From the NCBI GenBank assembly GCA_964645775.1, contig CAZYBU010000002.1, forward strand, positions 62,001 to 126,000: a DNA stretch of 64,000 nt, written 5' to 3'. Shown here one piece after another: positions 42,878 through 52,395 of this stretch (positions within the stretch are counted from its first letter, which is position 1; every line of letters begins with the position of its first letter). A model generated the notes under the pieces. That model was not told the DNA's origin, searched no databases, and was given only the letters and a program-made list of their open reading frames with translations. Made by a program: the position numbers and the translations under genes. This DNA is from CAZYBU01 sp964645775 (GTDB taxonomy: Bacteria; Spirochaetota; UBA4802; UBA5550).

Positions 42878-44194
42878 TCAGAAGGAAAAGTATTCCTGAG
42901 TGCCGTCTCTGCGATTGATAAACTGGATCCGGTTGTAGCGGCCCGTCTCCTGGAGACGCTCAATCTCCTGGAAGCCTGCCTGATAGCAATGATCGCAGGC
43001 CCCGTAAGGGATTTCAATACCCAGATTTTTACCGGAGAGCATCGACTCGCTGTCGATTTTCAGCAGTCCTGAACACTCCTCGCAGTACATGATCGATTCC
43101 ATCTGACGTTCATGGATACCTTCCGTATCGTAGAAGATGTCCTTACGCCTTTCGATAAAATCGCCGGGATAGACCAGCTCCCGCATGGCCGGCGGATGAA
43201 GATAGAGGTTCAATACGTCATCGGTTATCCCCCGGATATAATCCATGATATGCTTCTCCTGGGCACCCTCCCTGCGGTCATAATCCGGTTCCCTGACCCA
43301 GGAATAATCGATGCCGGCCATGGCCAGCACGATACCCAGGTTCACGTAAGGAAGGGCGCCCTTGATGGAGTAACCACCTTCCAGAACAGCGATATGGGGA
43401 TTCAGTTTGTCATTCAGGATGGCGTAACCCTGGGCCGTAAAGTTCATGTTGGTAATAGGATCGGTATAGTGATTATCCTGGCCCGCGGAGTTTACGATTA
43501 TGTCCGGTTTAAACTGTTCCAGAATGGGGAGGACCATATTGTCTATGGTATAGAGGAAACCTTCCTCTCCCGTGTCGGGGGGAAGGGGAATATTAATGGT
43601 CCGTCCCCTTGCGTTGGGACCGCCTGTTTCCAGGATGGCGCCGCTTCCGGGATACAGAGTGCGCCCGTCCTGATGGATAGAGATAAAAAGGACGTCCCTG
43701 TCGTGCCAGTAGATATCCTGGGTACCGTCCCCGTGGTGGCAGTCGGTGTCGACGATGGCTATTTTTTTCCGGCCGTAGTTGCTCCGGATATACTCGATCA
43801 TGATCGCTTCGTTGTTAATATTGCAGAAACCCCTGTTTCCCAGCACCACCTTGCAGGCGTGGTGGCCGGGAGGGCGCACCAGAGCGAAGGATCGGTCTAC
43901 CTCCCCTTCCAGTACGACCTGGGCGGCCCGTATGGCTCCCCCGGCGGATATCATGTGGGACTCCGTCGTAACCGTTTCCATGTCGGGGAAACAGAAGTGT
44001 GTCCGCAGGATGTCAGCCGGGTCCGCCACCAGTGGTTTGAATTCCTCGATCCCCCGGATATCAAAAACACCCTCCTCCTTCAGCTGATCCTGGGTATAGA
44101 GGAGACGCTCTTCACGTTCAGGATGGTCCGGATCGATGGCCCAGTCAAAGGCGGGGAAGAATATGAGTCCCATCTTACGGTTGGCAGTAATCAT
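42878..44194 (-). CDS. Histone deacetylase-family hydrolase with extra Cys4 tail
   Basis: The protein has 438 residues. The arginase/HDAC fold signatures are LVRPPGHHACKVVLGNRGFC, VDTDCHHGDGTQDIY and LFISIHQDGRTLYPGSGAI, with a further metal Asp in the NSAGQDNHYTDPI segment. In the family these bind one zinc ion and deacetylate acetyl-lysine, acetylpolyamines or acetoin-linked substrates. The C-terminus adds a possible zinc ribbon, CEECSGLL followed 30 residues later by CDHCYQAGF, which standard AcuC/HDAC proteins lack. It starts one base after the stop of the hydantoinase-family gene, so the two are co-translated. The substrate is not known. Confidence 0.92.
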   Translation of the reverse strand: MITANRKMGLIFFPAFDWAIDPDHPEREERLLYTQDQLKEEGVFDIRGIEEFKPLVADPADILRTHFCFPDMETVTTESHMISAGGAIRAAQVVLEGEVDRSFALVRPPGHHACKVVLGNRGFCNINNEAIMIEYIRSNYGRKKIAIVDTDCHHGDGTQDIYWHDRDVLFISIHQDGRTLYPGSGAILETGGPNARGRTINIPLPPDTGEEGFLYTIDNMVLPILEQFKPDIIVNSAGQDNHYTDPITNMNFTAQGYAILNDKLNPHIAVLEGGYSIKGALPYVNLGIVLAMAGIDYSWVREPDYDRREGAQEKHIMDYIRGITDDVLNLYLHPPAMRELVYPGDFIERRKDIFYDTEGIHERQMESIMYCEECSGLLKIDSESMLSGKNLGIEIPYGACDHCYQAGFQEIERLQETGRYNRIQFINRRDGTQEYFSF

Positions 44195-44195
44195 T

Positions 44196-45869
44196 TCACG
44201 AAACCTCCACGGCCGTGGTCACGCCGGGACGAACCTGGCACTTTACCCTGATGTCTTTACCGCGACTGAAGAAACCGCCTACCATGTTGAAGGATGACGC
44301 CTCAATGATGTCTATGTTTTCATCACTTACGTTGCTTCCGATCTTACGAATATGATCGGCCAGGAGGGTTCGAGCCTCTTCCTCGGCCTGTTCCAGGGTA
44401 TACTGCCGGTCCACCTCTCTCTGGAAATTGAGATTAGGAACGATAAGGGTACCTTTCGCGGTATCCGCGAAAAGTTCTATATCGAATGTGGTCCTGGCCA
44501 GAGCGGCTCCTATGGCATTGGCCACATCATGGTTTTGCGGTACATGAACCTCCAGCCCGAAACGTTCCTCAAGAAGGCCGCGCATCACCCCAACAGGCCC
44601 CCCCACGGCGTAAATCTTTTTCGGGAGAATGACCTTACCCTCCAGCATCTCGTGGATGGTATAGACCGGTTTGTTGTTGATCTCAGCCACCATGGAGAGA
44701 GCCTCCCGATGGATCTCCGAGAGTGCGTACTCCACGGCACCGGAGGCCAGGTCAGCGGCGCTCATCCCGGTTCTACCGGCCAGTTCTTCAATCCCCTTTT
44801 GAGACTCTGCTCCGTCTCCGTGCTCCATAAATCCCATGAAATTCATGGCGTCCACCAGGGTGGGATGATCCCCTGAGAGGGCCATGGCCGGTCCCAGACG
44901 GTCCGGTCCCACCCGAACCTCCCCATCCACGACACTCAGGGCCGAGTCTCCTCCAATGCCTATGGAACGGGTATTCAAAGCCCGCACAAGGGTCGGGTAT
45001 TTCCGAATGGTAATCCCGTCCCGTACTACCAGGGGAGCGCCGTCCGCAAAGACCGCTATGTCCGTGGTCGTTCCTCCAATATCAAGGATTATGGAATCTT
45101 CCGTAATTTTTGACAAACCGATAATTCCCATAACGCTGGCCGCGGGACCGGAAAGGATCGACTCAACGGGAAGGCGCCGTGAAATTTCAAGGGGAAGGGT
45201 GCCTCCGTCCGCCTTAAGTATGTGGATATCGGCCGTAATCCCGAAGGAACGGAGGCTCTCCTCCATGGCGTCCGCGAAGCTGTTATAGTCTCTCCATACC
45301 GCTGAATTATAATAGGCCGTGGCGATACGACGGGGAAAACTGAGCTGTCCGGAGAGTTCGTGCCCCATGGTTATGAAATCAGACTGTTCCCTGAAAATCT
45401 CCGCCATCCTCTTTTCGTGATCCGGGTTACGGGTGGAGAACTTGCTTACAAGGGCGAAGACGCGAACGTTCTTCTCTTCACATGAACGGGACGCGTGGGC
45501 GAGCTCCTCTTCACCGAGGTCCGCAATGGAACTTCCCCTGTGATCGATGGAGCCGGGTAAAATGAAATAATGGTCTCCGATTTTATATACATCAGGGTTC
45601 AGGCCCGGTCCCGAGGATATGACAAGCCCCACCGGTTCGGTTCTTTGTTCAACGATGGCGTTAGTTGAGAGGGTGGTACTCAGGTTAATAGAGTCGATTG
45701 AATTGATGTCCACTCCCTCTATCACCTTTTTCGTTACTTCAGCCAGAGAATCGAGGAGCCGGCCACGGTTCGTCGGAACCTTGGCTGTCGCAAGAACCTT
45801 GCTTCCTGAAAGCAGGGCGGCGTCCGTATGGGTGCCGCCTACATCTATACCGAGAATCTTTTCTGCCAC
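44196..45869 (-). CDS. Hydantoinase/oxoprolinase-family protein (HyuA-like)
   Basis: The protein has 557 residues with a GTG start after AGGAAG. It opens with the ASKHA phosphate-binding loop ILGIDVGGTHTDAALL and contains STTLSTNAIVEQRTEPVG, a second phosphate loop ILDIGGTTTDIAVFADG and the adenosine segment IYAVGGPVGVMRGLLEERFG. Family members hydrolyse hydantoins or 5-oxoproline with ATP. It lacks the C-terminal part seen in full 5-oxoprolinases and there is no HyuB partner beside it. Instead it is coupled to the HDAC-family gene, which suggests a different, paired activity (inference). Confidence 0.88.
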   Translation of the reverse strand: MAEKILGIDVGGTHTDAALLSGSKVLATAKVPTNRGRLLDSLAEVTKKVIEGVDINSIDSINLSTTLSTNAIVEQRTEPVGLVISSGPGLNPDVYKIGDHYFILPGSIDHRGSSIADLGEEELAHASRSCEEKNVRVFALVSKFSTRNPDHEKRMAEIFREQSDFITMGHELSGQLSFPRRIATAYYNSAVWRDYNSFADAMEESLRSFGITADIHILKADGGTLPLEISRRLPVESILSGPAASVMGIIGLSKITEDSIILDIGGTTTDIAVFADGAPLVVRDGITIRKYPTLVRALNTRSIGIGGDSALSVVDGEVRVGPDRLGPAMALSGDHPTLVDAMNFMGFMEHGDGAESQKGIEELAGRTGMSAADLASGAVEYALSEIHREALSMVAEINNKPVYTIHEMLEGKVILPKKIYAVGGPVGVMRGLLEERFGLEVHVPQNHDVANAIGAALARTTFDIELFADTAKGTLIVPNLNFQREVDRQYTLEQAEEEARTLLADHIRKIGSNVSDENIDIIEASSFNMVGGFFSRGKDIRVKCQVRPGVTTAVEVS

Positions 45870-45980
45870 TGGACTTCCTTAAACAGAGGTACGGGTGCCG
45901 TCTGTCACATTGCAATAGCGGAAAGGTGGATGTCAAGAAAGTATCATTCAGAGAGAAAAATTGAATGGTGCGTAAACCTT

Positions 45981-47294
45981 CTACAGAAGGGAACTGAGCC
46001 ATTCCCTGAGCCTGGCGACGATTGACAGCATACGTTCCTCCCAGGTATCGAGAACAGAACGACTCACTCCCACCATGTTATTCGAGAGGCCGGTCCAGGT
46101 AACGATCATGTGGTCATGAAAACCGTCGTAGTCCTTCACCGACTTCAGGGAATCGGGCCCCAGAGAGGCTTCTCGCACCCTCAGGCTCAGCCGGGTAATA
46201 AAAATCCCCTCAAGGGGTACGGGTCCGGGTATCCTTTCTCTGCTCCCGCTGCCTGACAGGTTCGGCAAGGCCCCTCCCCCGGATTCAAAGAGGACCGGCC
46301 TGGCGTGGATCTCAGGCTTCCAGGGATCGGGAGAGACCGGCTTGATGTTCGCCATCCTTTCATGGGTAGAGGATGGACGCGTTTCTTCGCGGGTTGAAAC
46401 CTTTTTCTCCTCTTTCCGGGGTACCGTTTTTCTCTCCTCCGGTTTTTGAGCGACACTCTCCCTTTTCTTACGGGCAGGATACCCCTTGCCGTTCTTCGAT
46501 GCCACCAGAGTCCGGGAGGATAATCCGGGAAGTGACTCAAGGCGGGCCAGCTGCTGACTCTCGGACCCCCGGACCATCATATAGCGTCCCAGGCGATAGG
46601 GGTTCCGATTTTCAGCAAGATCTGCCGCCACAGCGCCCCAGTAGATGGTAAAGGCATAGCTGTATCCCGCCTTTTTCAGATGTTCAATGGTAATATCAGA
46701 AAAGGAACCGTAGGGGTAGACAAAGAGATCCACCCTGCGGCCGAGTTTCTTTTCAAGAAGCTTTCGGGAGGTATATATCTCCTTCATGAAGGACCATTTG
46801 TCCCTGCGATAGAGTTTCTCGTTGACATAGAGGTGATAGAAGCCGTGGGAGGCGATGGTGCATCCTTCCTCCGCCAGGCGGTCAAGCTGTTCCCATGTGA
46901 GGGCGTACTTCTGTTTTCCGATGACAGCCGGGTAGACGGCCAGTAAGGGTTTCACTCCCCTCGGCTTCATGACCTGAAAATAGGCATCGTACACGGAACG
47001 GTTCCCGTCGTCCACGGTTACCAGAACGTTCCGTTTTCCACTGATTCGTCCCTCCCGTATCTCCTCGAAGGAGACGAAACGGAAACCGGAACGTTTCAGC
47101 CGGTCCAGGTGGGCGGCCAGTTCCTTTTTGGTAAAACAGTAACGGTTATCGCGATCCAGAAAAGCGTGGTAGGCTATGACATAGACTCTGGATTCTTCCG
47201 TAGCGGTTGCGGCCTGTGGAAGCAGGAAGATGAGCAGCAGGCTAAGGGCAGTGAACAGCCTTAGCTTCCCCGGCTGCCCGTTTTTCTCGCACAT
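45981..47294 (-). CDS. Secreted polysaccharide deacetylase
   Basis: The protein has 437 residues. A signal peptide (LRLFTALSLLLIFLLPQAATA) follows a short basic N-terminus. The NodB domain shows NVLVTVDDGNRSVYDAYF (the usual TFDDG with Val for Phe), SHGFYHLYV and VYPYGSF, so the metal site is largely kept. A Lys/Glu/Arg-rich linker of about 60 residues follows (near 265-325), then a C-terminal domain I do not recognise. It should remove N-acetyl groups from a surface or wall polysaccharide. The start overlaps the upstream lipoprotein gene by 53 bases, a long overlap that implies coupled translation. Confidence 0.87.
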   Translation of the reverse strand: MCEKNGQPGKLRLFTALSLLLIFLLPQAATATEESRVYVIAYHAFLDRDNRYCFTKKELAAHLDRLKRSGFRFVSFEEIREGRISGKRNVLVTVDDGNRSVYDAYFQVMKPRGVKPLLAVYPAVIGKQKYALTWEQLDRLAEEGCTIASHGFYHLYVNEKLYRRDKWSFMKEIYTSRKLLEKKLGRRVDLFVYPYGSFSDITIEHLKKAGYSYAFTIYWGAVAADLAENRNPYRLGRYMMVRGSESQQLARLESLPGLSSRTLVASKNGKGYPARKKRESVAQKPEERKTVPRKEEKKVSTREETRPSSTHERMANIKPVSPDPWKPEIHARPVLFESGGGALPNLSGSGSRERIPGPVPLEGIFITRLSLRVREASLGPDSLKSVKDYDGFHDHMIVTWTGLSNNMVGVSRSVLDTWEERMLSIVARLREWLSSLL

Positions 47295-47802
47295 GGGCCA
47301 GGACCTTCTTTTTTAGAACCTTTTTCTTCTTTTTACTATTTTCTGCATATTCACGGTTCACCTTGAACAGATAATCTTCAAGGATGGTGAAGTAATCCAG
47401 GAGAGGAGGAAGGAGATACTTCTTCGTGAAGGTGTGGTTACTCCAGTCCTGCATCTTTTTATAATAGTAGACCCTCTCCTTCGTTATAACGACCAGGCCG
47501 TAGATCTTCTCATAATAGGAAGTAAGGGTCTTTTCATCCAGTTTCGCCAGCTGTGCCCTCATCTTCGCTTTGGCCGCCCGGCTTGCCGGGGTCGAATGCT
47601 TGAATCTGTTTACGTAGTCGATATCCATATCAGGGCTATAACCGTTATCATATCCCAGGGCCGCGGTGGTGGCGTTCAGGATGGTCTTTTCCTCTTCCGT
47701 GAAGTAATCGCTGGTCTCACGAGTCATGGAAAAATATATTTCCTGGATGTCGCATCCTGTGATGATAAGTGCAAGAATAACAAGTGGCGCGAGCCGCTTC
47801 AT
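47242..47802 (-). CDS. Hypothetical lipoprotein
   Basis: The protein has 186 residues. The lipobox is LALIITGC at residues 10-17 after MKRLAPLV, preceded by a strong AAGGAG site. The rest is helical and basic, with a poly-Lys run near residue 160. I do not recognise a domain. It lies between neuB and the deacetylase in one operon and probably acts in the envelope with them. Confidence 0.75.
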   Translation of the reverse strand: MKRLAPLVILALIITGCDIQEIYFSMTRETSDYFTEEEKTILNATTAALGYDNGYSPDMDIDYVNRFKHSTPASRAAKAKMRAQLAKLDEKTLTSYYEKIYGLVVITKERVYYYKKMQDWSNHTFTKKYLLPPLLDYFTILEDYLFKVNREYAENSKKKKKVLKKKVLAHVREKRAAGEAKAVHCP

Positions 47803-47814
47803 AGGATCTCCTTG

Positions 47815-48861
47815 TCAGATCAGATCGTCGTTAGTAATGATGCACCGGGCGCGAATAGGCCGGGCCGCTTTTCTTCCCAGGACCTGGTCCATCTCCGGGG
47901 CCGGTATACCGGTACCTGGCCTGAGGAGCACCAGGTCCTCTTCCGTGATAACGGCGTTTCGGGAAATGTCACGAACCGCGAACAGGCTTCGCCGGGCCGC
48001 ACGGGCCGTTTCCAGTTCCTCCATCGCCGGTTCCAGTTCTCCGGTGCCGAGCCTTATCAGGGCGTTCTCCACCGTAACTATCAGTTCCCTGAAATCATCG
48101 GCGGTTATGGAGACATCTTTATCGGGACACTCATATTCCCTGTCAATGGTAAAATGTTTTTCAAAGACCCGTGCCCCGCAGGCCGCGGCCAGAGCAGCGT
48201 TCAGGGAGGAACGGGAATGATCGGACAGCCCCAGGGGACGATCATAGCGCTCTCCCAGGGTCAGAACCCGGGCGATATTGGCCTGGTGATCTTCGCAGGG
48301 ATAGAGACTGACGCAGTGAAGAAGCGTAACTTCTCCGCTCCCGTACCCCTCAAGGTTCTGGAGCGCCCGGTTGATCTCATCATCCGTACTCATACCCGTT
48401 GAAAGAAAGACAGGCTTCCCGGTTTCAGCTATCCTCCTGAGGAGAAGAAGGTTCGTAACCTCCGAGGATGCCACCTTCATGATGGGGGCCTCCAGCTCCT
48501 CAAGGAGATCGACCGAGGGAAGATCAAAGGGGGTCGAGAAAAAAATCACTCCCTTCTCAAGGGCGCGGTCCGCCACCTTTCTCCACTGTTCTTTCGGGAA
48601 GGTGAGCCCTTTAAAGAAATCGACTTCCCTGCTGTTCGCGAATGAACAGCCGCGGCCCTGAAGCAGAGAGCCTGTGAACTCGGAATTCATCAATTCAGGC
48701 GTGAAGGTCTGGAACTTAACGGCGTCCACGCCGCTTCCAGCTGCCAGATCGATCATCTCCAGGGCCCTTTCCAGGCTCCCGTTATGATTCAGACCGATTT
48801 CCGCTACGTAGAAACCGCGTCGATCCTCATTTTTTACCATAGTATGTTCACGGTCAAGCAT
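47815..48861 (-). CDS. neuB: N-acetylneuraminate/related nonulosonate synthase (NeuB family)
   Basis: The protein has 348 residues from the first ATG (48861); ATG 48840 would shorten it by seven. The TIM-barrel opens FYVAEIGLNHNGSLERALEM and has VDAVKFQTFTPELM, the STPFDLPSVDLLEEL strand, LHCVSLYPCEDHQANI and LGLSDHSRSSLNAALAAACG. The C-terminus is the SAF antifreeze-like domain (SLFAVRDISRNAVITEEDLV) typical of NeuB/PseI/LegI. It condenses phosphoenolpyruvate with a six-carbon amino sugar. The product could be sialic, legionaminic or pseudaminic acid. No cytidylyltransferase or epimerase gene is next to it, so the pathway is incomplete here. Confidence 0.9.
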   Translation of the reverse strand: MLDREHTMVKNEDRRGFYVAEIGLNHNGSLERALEMIDLAAGSGVDAVKFQTFTPELMNSEFTGSLLQGRGCSFANSREVDFFKGLTFPKEQWRKVADRALEKGVIFFSTPFDLPSVDLLEELEAPIMKVASSEVTNLLLLRRIAETGKPVFLSTGMSTDDEINRALQNLEGYGSGEVTLLHCVSLYPCEDHQANIARVLTLGERYDRPLGLSDHSRSSLNAALAAACGARVFEKHFTIDREYECPDKDVSITADDFRELIVTVENALIRLGTGELEPAMEELETARAARRSLFAVRDISRNAVITEEDLVLLRPGTGIPAPEMDQVLGRKAARPIRARCIITNDDLI

Positions 48862-49154
48862 GCTGGCAGTCTTCTCAGGAGTGGAATAATTGGCAAATCT
48901 ATTTTACTCTTCTCCGATTGCATCGCGAAACGGGACAATTATTATTTGCTTTTCAGTATCTATTTCTTGACTTTATTGGCCAAGAAAAACTCTATTATAC
49001 CTGCCGCTGAAAGGGGGCGGAGATAATGATTCATTATTGTCTGTACGTAAAAGCGTCTCCAGAAATAATTACTGCTTGTTTTTGCCCCGATTTTTATGTA
49101 TGAATTGACCATTCAATAAAAGTTACTCCATCGATACAGGAAAGGAGTTATCCC
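48862..49154. other. AT-rich intergenic region between divergent neuB and CAP/SCP gene
   Basis: These 293 bases separate neuB (minus) from the secreted CAP protein (plus). A TTGACT hexamer at about 48972 has no -10 at a good distance, and I see no open frame or hairpin of note. It probably holds promoters for both directions. Confidence 0.5.
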
Positions 49155-49658
49155 ATGAAAAAGACCATTATCCTGTTCTCTATCCTGGTTTTCGCCGTGT
49201 CCGCCCTTCCGCAGACAGGAGATTTCAAGACCCGGATACTGGAGCGGCACAACGAGTACAGGGCAAAACATAACGTTCCCCCTCTTACCTGGAACGAGGA
49301 GATCGCCACCTTTGCCAGGCAGTGGGCCGAACGGCTCGCCCGGGAAGACAGGATGTATCACCGGAGTGGAAGCAGCTACGGCGAAAACATCTACTGGCAG
49401 TCGGGGGGCGTCTTCAACGCCGACAGGCCGGTCGATTCATGGTACTCTGAAATCCGCTATTACAACTACTCCAATGCCGGATTCAGCTACAAGACCGGGC
49501 ATTTCACCCAGGTGGTCTGGAAAGGATCGGAAGAACTGGGATGCGGCAAGGCACAATCATCCCGCGGCGGTATCTACGTTGTATGCAACTACACTCCTCC
49601 CGGGAACTACCAGGGGCGTTTCCAGGAGAACGTTCCGCCCCCATCGGGTACAAAATAA
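49155..49658 (+). CDS. Secreted CAP/SCP-domain protein (PR-1 superfamily)
   Basis: The protein has 167 residues. A signal peptide (MKKTIILFSILVFAVSALPQ) leads to a CAP domain starting ILERHNEYRAKHNVPPLTWN. The family signatures GENIYW, KTGHFTQVVWKGSEELGCG and YVVCNYTPPGNYQGRF are present, including the two His and two Glu of the cleft. The protein closes soon after the domain. Bacterial CAP proteins are envelope or secreted proteins of mostly unknown role. A GGAG site precedes the ATG. Confidence 0.93.
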   Translation: MKKTIILFSILVFAVSALPQTGDFKTRILERHNEYRAKHNVPPLTWNEEIATFARQWAERLAREDRMYHRSGSSYGENIYWQSGGVFNADRPVDSWYSEIRYYNYSNAGFSYKTGHFTQVVWKGSEELGCGKAQSSRGGIYVVCNYTPPGNYQGRFQENVPPPSGTK

Positions 49659-49664
49659 CAGATA

Positions 49665-50009
49665 CTAACAGGTAAGGTGAAAGGCGCCGGCAAGATCGTC
49701 CCGGCCCTCTTCCACCATCCTGTTAAACTCTTTAACGGCCCGAGCGGTGGGCAGGGCCAGAAGCTCTATCCCTTTCTCTTCCAGGAACTTCCTGGTGGAG
49801 AGCGGGACATCCATCCTGTCAGAATGACCGGTCCCCACTATCAGGGTCCTGAGATTGTACCTGATGACCTCCTCCAGGTCTTCAGGGAGAAGGGAATGTC
49901 CCTCCCTCCGCCACCATCCAGGTGAGACCCTCTCCGGAAAGAGGATAAGGTCATTCTCGTAATCCTGACCATTAACGGTCATGGAGCCGAAACGGTAACT
50001 CTCGATCAT
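49665..50009 (-). CDS. Mth938/DUF498-family small protein
   Basis: The protein has about 114 residues and begins MIESYRFGSMTVNGQDYEND. It contains the family pattern RTLIVGTGHSDRMDVP and LLALPTARAVKEFNRMVEEG. Human NDUFAF3 and archaeal Mth938 share this fold; the bacterial role is not known. It follows the PEBP gene directly on the same strand. Confidence 0.85.
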   Translation of the reverse strand: MIESYRFGSMTVNGQDYENDLILFPERVSPGWWRREGHSLLPEDLEEVIRYNLRTLIVGTGHSDRMDVPLSTRKFLEEKGIELLALPTARAVKEFNRMVEEGRDDLAGAFHLTC

Positions 50010-50012
50010 CAC

Positions 50013-50441
50013 CTATCTCTGATATGTTCCCATAAGCTCGGCATATTCAATGATATGCCCTTCCATCCTCTCCTTCAGGCCATTCTTGTCGACACCTTCA
50101 GGCAGTCCAAGGGTCGTGTTCAGGGCATAAAGCCGAAAGAAATACCTGTGTGTGCCGGAAGGAGGACAGGGACCGCCGTAATCGAGTTCACCGAAGGAGT
50201 TCATCCCCTGAGTACCGGGTATGGAGTCCTGTTCGATTCTGGCCATTACAGGTATGTCGTACAGGACCCAGTGAACCCAGTCACCGTTGGGCGCGCCCGG
50301 ATCGTCAACGATCAGGGCCAGAGAGACGGTACCTTCAGGTATCTCCTCAAACATAAGCTCCGGGTTAAAATCCGCTCCGTCACAGGTGTATTTCTCCGGT
50401 ATGGAATCGGAATCATTGAACGCGCTGCTCAGTACTATCAT
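50013..50441 (-). CDS. YbhB/YbcL-family (PEBP) protein
   Basis: The protein has 142 residues. Signatures are IPEKYTCDGADFNPELMF, LALIVDDPGAPNGDWVHWVL and DYGGPCPPSGTHRYFFRLYA. Members bind phospholipid or phosphate ligands and may modulate kinases; in bacteria the role is unclear. There is no signal peptide. It forms a two-gene unit with the Mth938-like gene. Confidence 0.93.
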   Translation of the reverse strand: MIVLSSAFNDSDSIPEKYTCDGADFNPELMFEEIPEGTVSLALIVDDPGAPNGDWVHWVLYDIPVMARIEQDSIPGTQGMNSFGELDYGGPCPPSGTHRYFFRLYALNTTLGLPEGVDKNGLKERMEGHIIEYAELMGTYQR

Positions 50442-50628
50442 TATTATCTCCTTTTATACCGGAAATATACAAAATTAACGTGAACAGTTCAACCGGAAGC
50501 CGCGAATGAGTTAACCCAAAGACCAGAACTTGTCCCGGTCATATAATAATTACGTGATAAAAAATAATTATTTGCCATGATATACCTGCCATGAGAGAAT
50601 CTCGAATATAAAGATGAAGGATGGGATA

Positions 50629-52395
50629 ATGTTGAACAGGACAGGTCTTCTCTTTCTGGTCTTTCTCCTGGCCCTGACCATATCCGCCCCGGCGGATGAA
50701 CTTCTGCAAAAGGCCGTCACCGGAAAGGAGAACCGGAAAGATTTCTACACACAGAACCGGGAGAGAATCACAGCCGGGTATATCCGGGAAAGGCTCCTCG
50801 GCCTGCTGACACACAAAGAGCTCTACAGAAAAGAAAATCTTGAGAAAGTTGAGGTCCTGGACGTCTGGATAGACATGGGAGATCATGAACCTCTCCGGAC
50901 CCTTCACTCTTACGCCCTGGCCAGTCACCTTATATACGCCCGTGAAGATTATGACACAGCCGAACAGTTACTGACCCCCCTTCTTGAAAAAAGACCTGAA
51001 AACATAACCAGCGTCAGCCGGGGGGACGTGGCCCTCCGTCTTGGGGACATCCGGTTTCGAAAAAGGGATTATCCCGGCGCCAGGGATCGTTTCAATCTGG
51101 CCCTGAATGAATTCCAGAAAGAGAACCGGGTCCGGGGCCAGGGGGCGGCCAGGAAACGTCTCGGAGACATCGCCCTCCGCATGGAGAACCTGGAAGAGGC
51201 TGATGGGAGATACAGGCAGGCCCGGGAGATCTTCCGCGGCCAGGGAATGAGTATCGGAGAAGCCAATTGCATCAAGGGATTGGGAGAGATCCACCTGAAA
51301 AAAAATCGGCTCGATGAAGCCCGGCAGGCCTTTGACCGGGCACTGCAAATCTACCAGCGCGAGTCTTCCCTCATGGGAGAAGCCAACTCTCTTAAGCGGA
51401 AAGGGGACATCCTCTTCTTACAGGGCCGCTACAGAGAAGCCCGTGAGATGGTCCTGCGGGCCGAGAAGAAATATGAACAGGTCTCATCAAGCCAGGGCCT
51501 GGCTAACTGCCAGCTACGACTGGGCGATATAGAGGCTGTCCTTTCCGGCGCGGACACGGCCCGACAGCACTACCTGTCGGCCCTGGAGAGTTACGACCTG
51601 CAGGATGATGAACCTGGCAAAAAGGCGGCCCGACAGAGAATCGAGCTTCTCAAGAAGGGAACCGCGGATAAAGAGACCGTGGAGAAGGACCGGGATAGAG
51701 GGGAAATATCCGGTACGGAGACCCGGAAAGAGGAGACAGACACAGATAAAACCTCCGGGAACGTGACCCGGAAAGAGGAGACAGACACAGATAAAATCTC
51801 CGGGAACGTGACCCGGAAAGAGGAGACAGGCACAGATAAAACCTCCGGGAACAAAACCCAGATAGAAGACGCGACTTCCCAGATGGAAAAGGGTAACAGG
51901 GCCTACAACCGGAAGGAATATACCAGTGCCCTGGAGCACTATTCCCGGGCCGAAGCCCTCTACGGAAAAGACGGTCTTACCACGGGCAGAGCCAACGCCC
52001 TCTACAAGGAGGCCCGTACCCTTTTCCGCATGAAAAAGCTGGAGAGCTCCCTCAGACTCTACAATGAGTCAGAGACCCTCTACCAGCGGGAAAAGAAAAC
52101 ACTCGGTATAGCCAATGTCCTATACGGCAAGGCCGAGATTTCCCATTTCCGGGGAAGATATGGAGAGGCCGTCGGTCTGTACCGCAGGGCACTGGATGAA
52201 TACCGGGCCATTTCAATGAAAACAGGAATGGCCAACTGCAACGCCTCCTTCGGAGAGATCGCCTTTGACCGGAAGGACTTCAAGGCCTCAAGGGGTTACT
52301 TCACCGAAGCCCTCAAGCTCTACACGGAAGCCGGTTCAAAGGAGGGCGTCACCTACTGTGATCAAATGCTCGCGAAGATCAAGAAGACCAGATAG
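50629..52395 (+). CDS. Secreted TPR-repeat protein with low-complexity linker
   Basis: The protein has 588 residues from ATG 50629, preceded by AAGGATGGG. A signal peptide (LFLVFLLALTISAPADE) is followed by two blocks of tetratricopeptide repeats, about residues 95-335 and 420-580. They include ADGRYRQAREIFRGQGMSIG, RQAFDRALQIYQRESSLMG and GEAVGLYRRALDEYRAISMK. The 40-residue spacing suggests TPR units of the longer Kinesin-light-chain style. Between the blocks is a linker of three near-identical 15-residue units (TRKEETDTDKTSGNV). It is likely a periplasmic or surface scaffold for protein complexes, with no enzyme motif. Confidence 0.88.
   Translation: MLNRTGLLFLVFLLALTISAPADELLQKAVTGKENRKDFYTQNRERITAGYIRERLLGLLTHKELYRKENLEKVEVLDVWIDMGDHEPLRTLHSYALASHLIYAREDYDTAEQLLTPLLEKRPENITSVSRGDVALRLGDIRFRKRDYPGARDRFNLALNEFQKENRVRGQGAARKRLGDIALRMENLEEADGRYRQAREIFRGQGMSIGEANCIKGLGEIHLKKNRLDEARQAFDRALQIYQRESSLMGEANSLKRKGDILFLQGRYREAREMVLRAEKKYEQVSSSQGLANCQLRLGDIEAVLSGADTARQHYLSALESYDLQDDEPGKKAARQRIELLKKGTADKETVEKDRDRGEISGTETRKEETDTDKTSGNVTRKEETDTDKISGNVTRKEETGTDKTSGNKTQIEDATSQMEKGNRAYNRKEYTSALEHYSRAEALYGKDGLTTGRANALYKEARTLFRMKKLESSLRLYNESETLYQREKKTLGIANVLYGKAEISHFRGRYGEAVGLYRRALDEYRAISMKTGMANCNASFGEIAFDRKDFKASRGYFTEALKLYTEAGSKEGVTYCDQMLAKIKKTR
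51721..51855 (+). repeat. Three 45-base direct repeats in the TPR gene
   Basis: Units start at 51721, 51766 and 51811 and differ at only a few bases. They encode three 15-residue hydrophilic blocks between two TPR domains. The period keeps the reading frame, so copy number may vary between strains. Confidence 0.92.
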
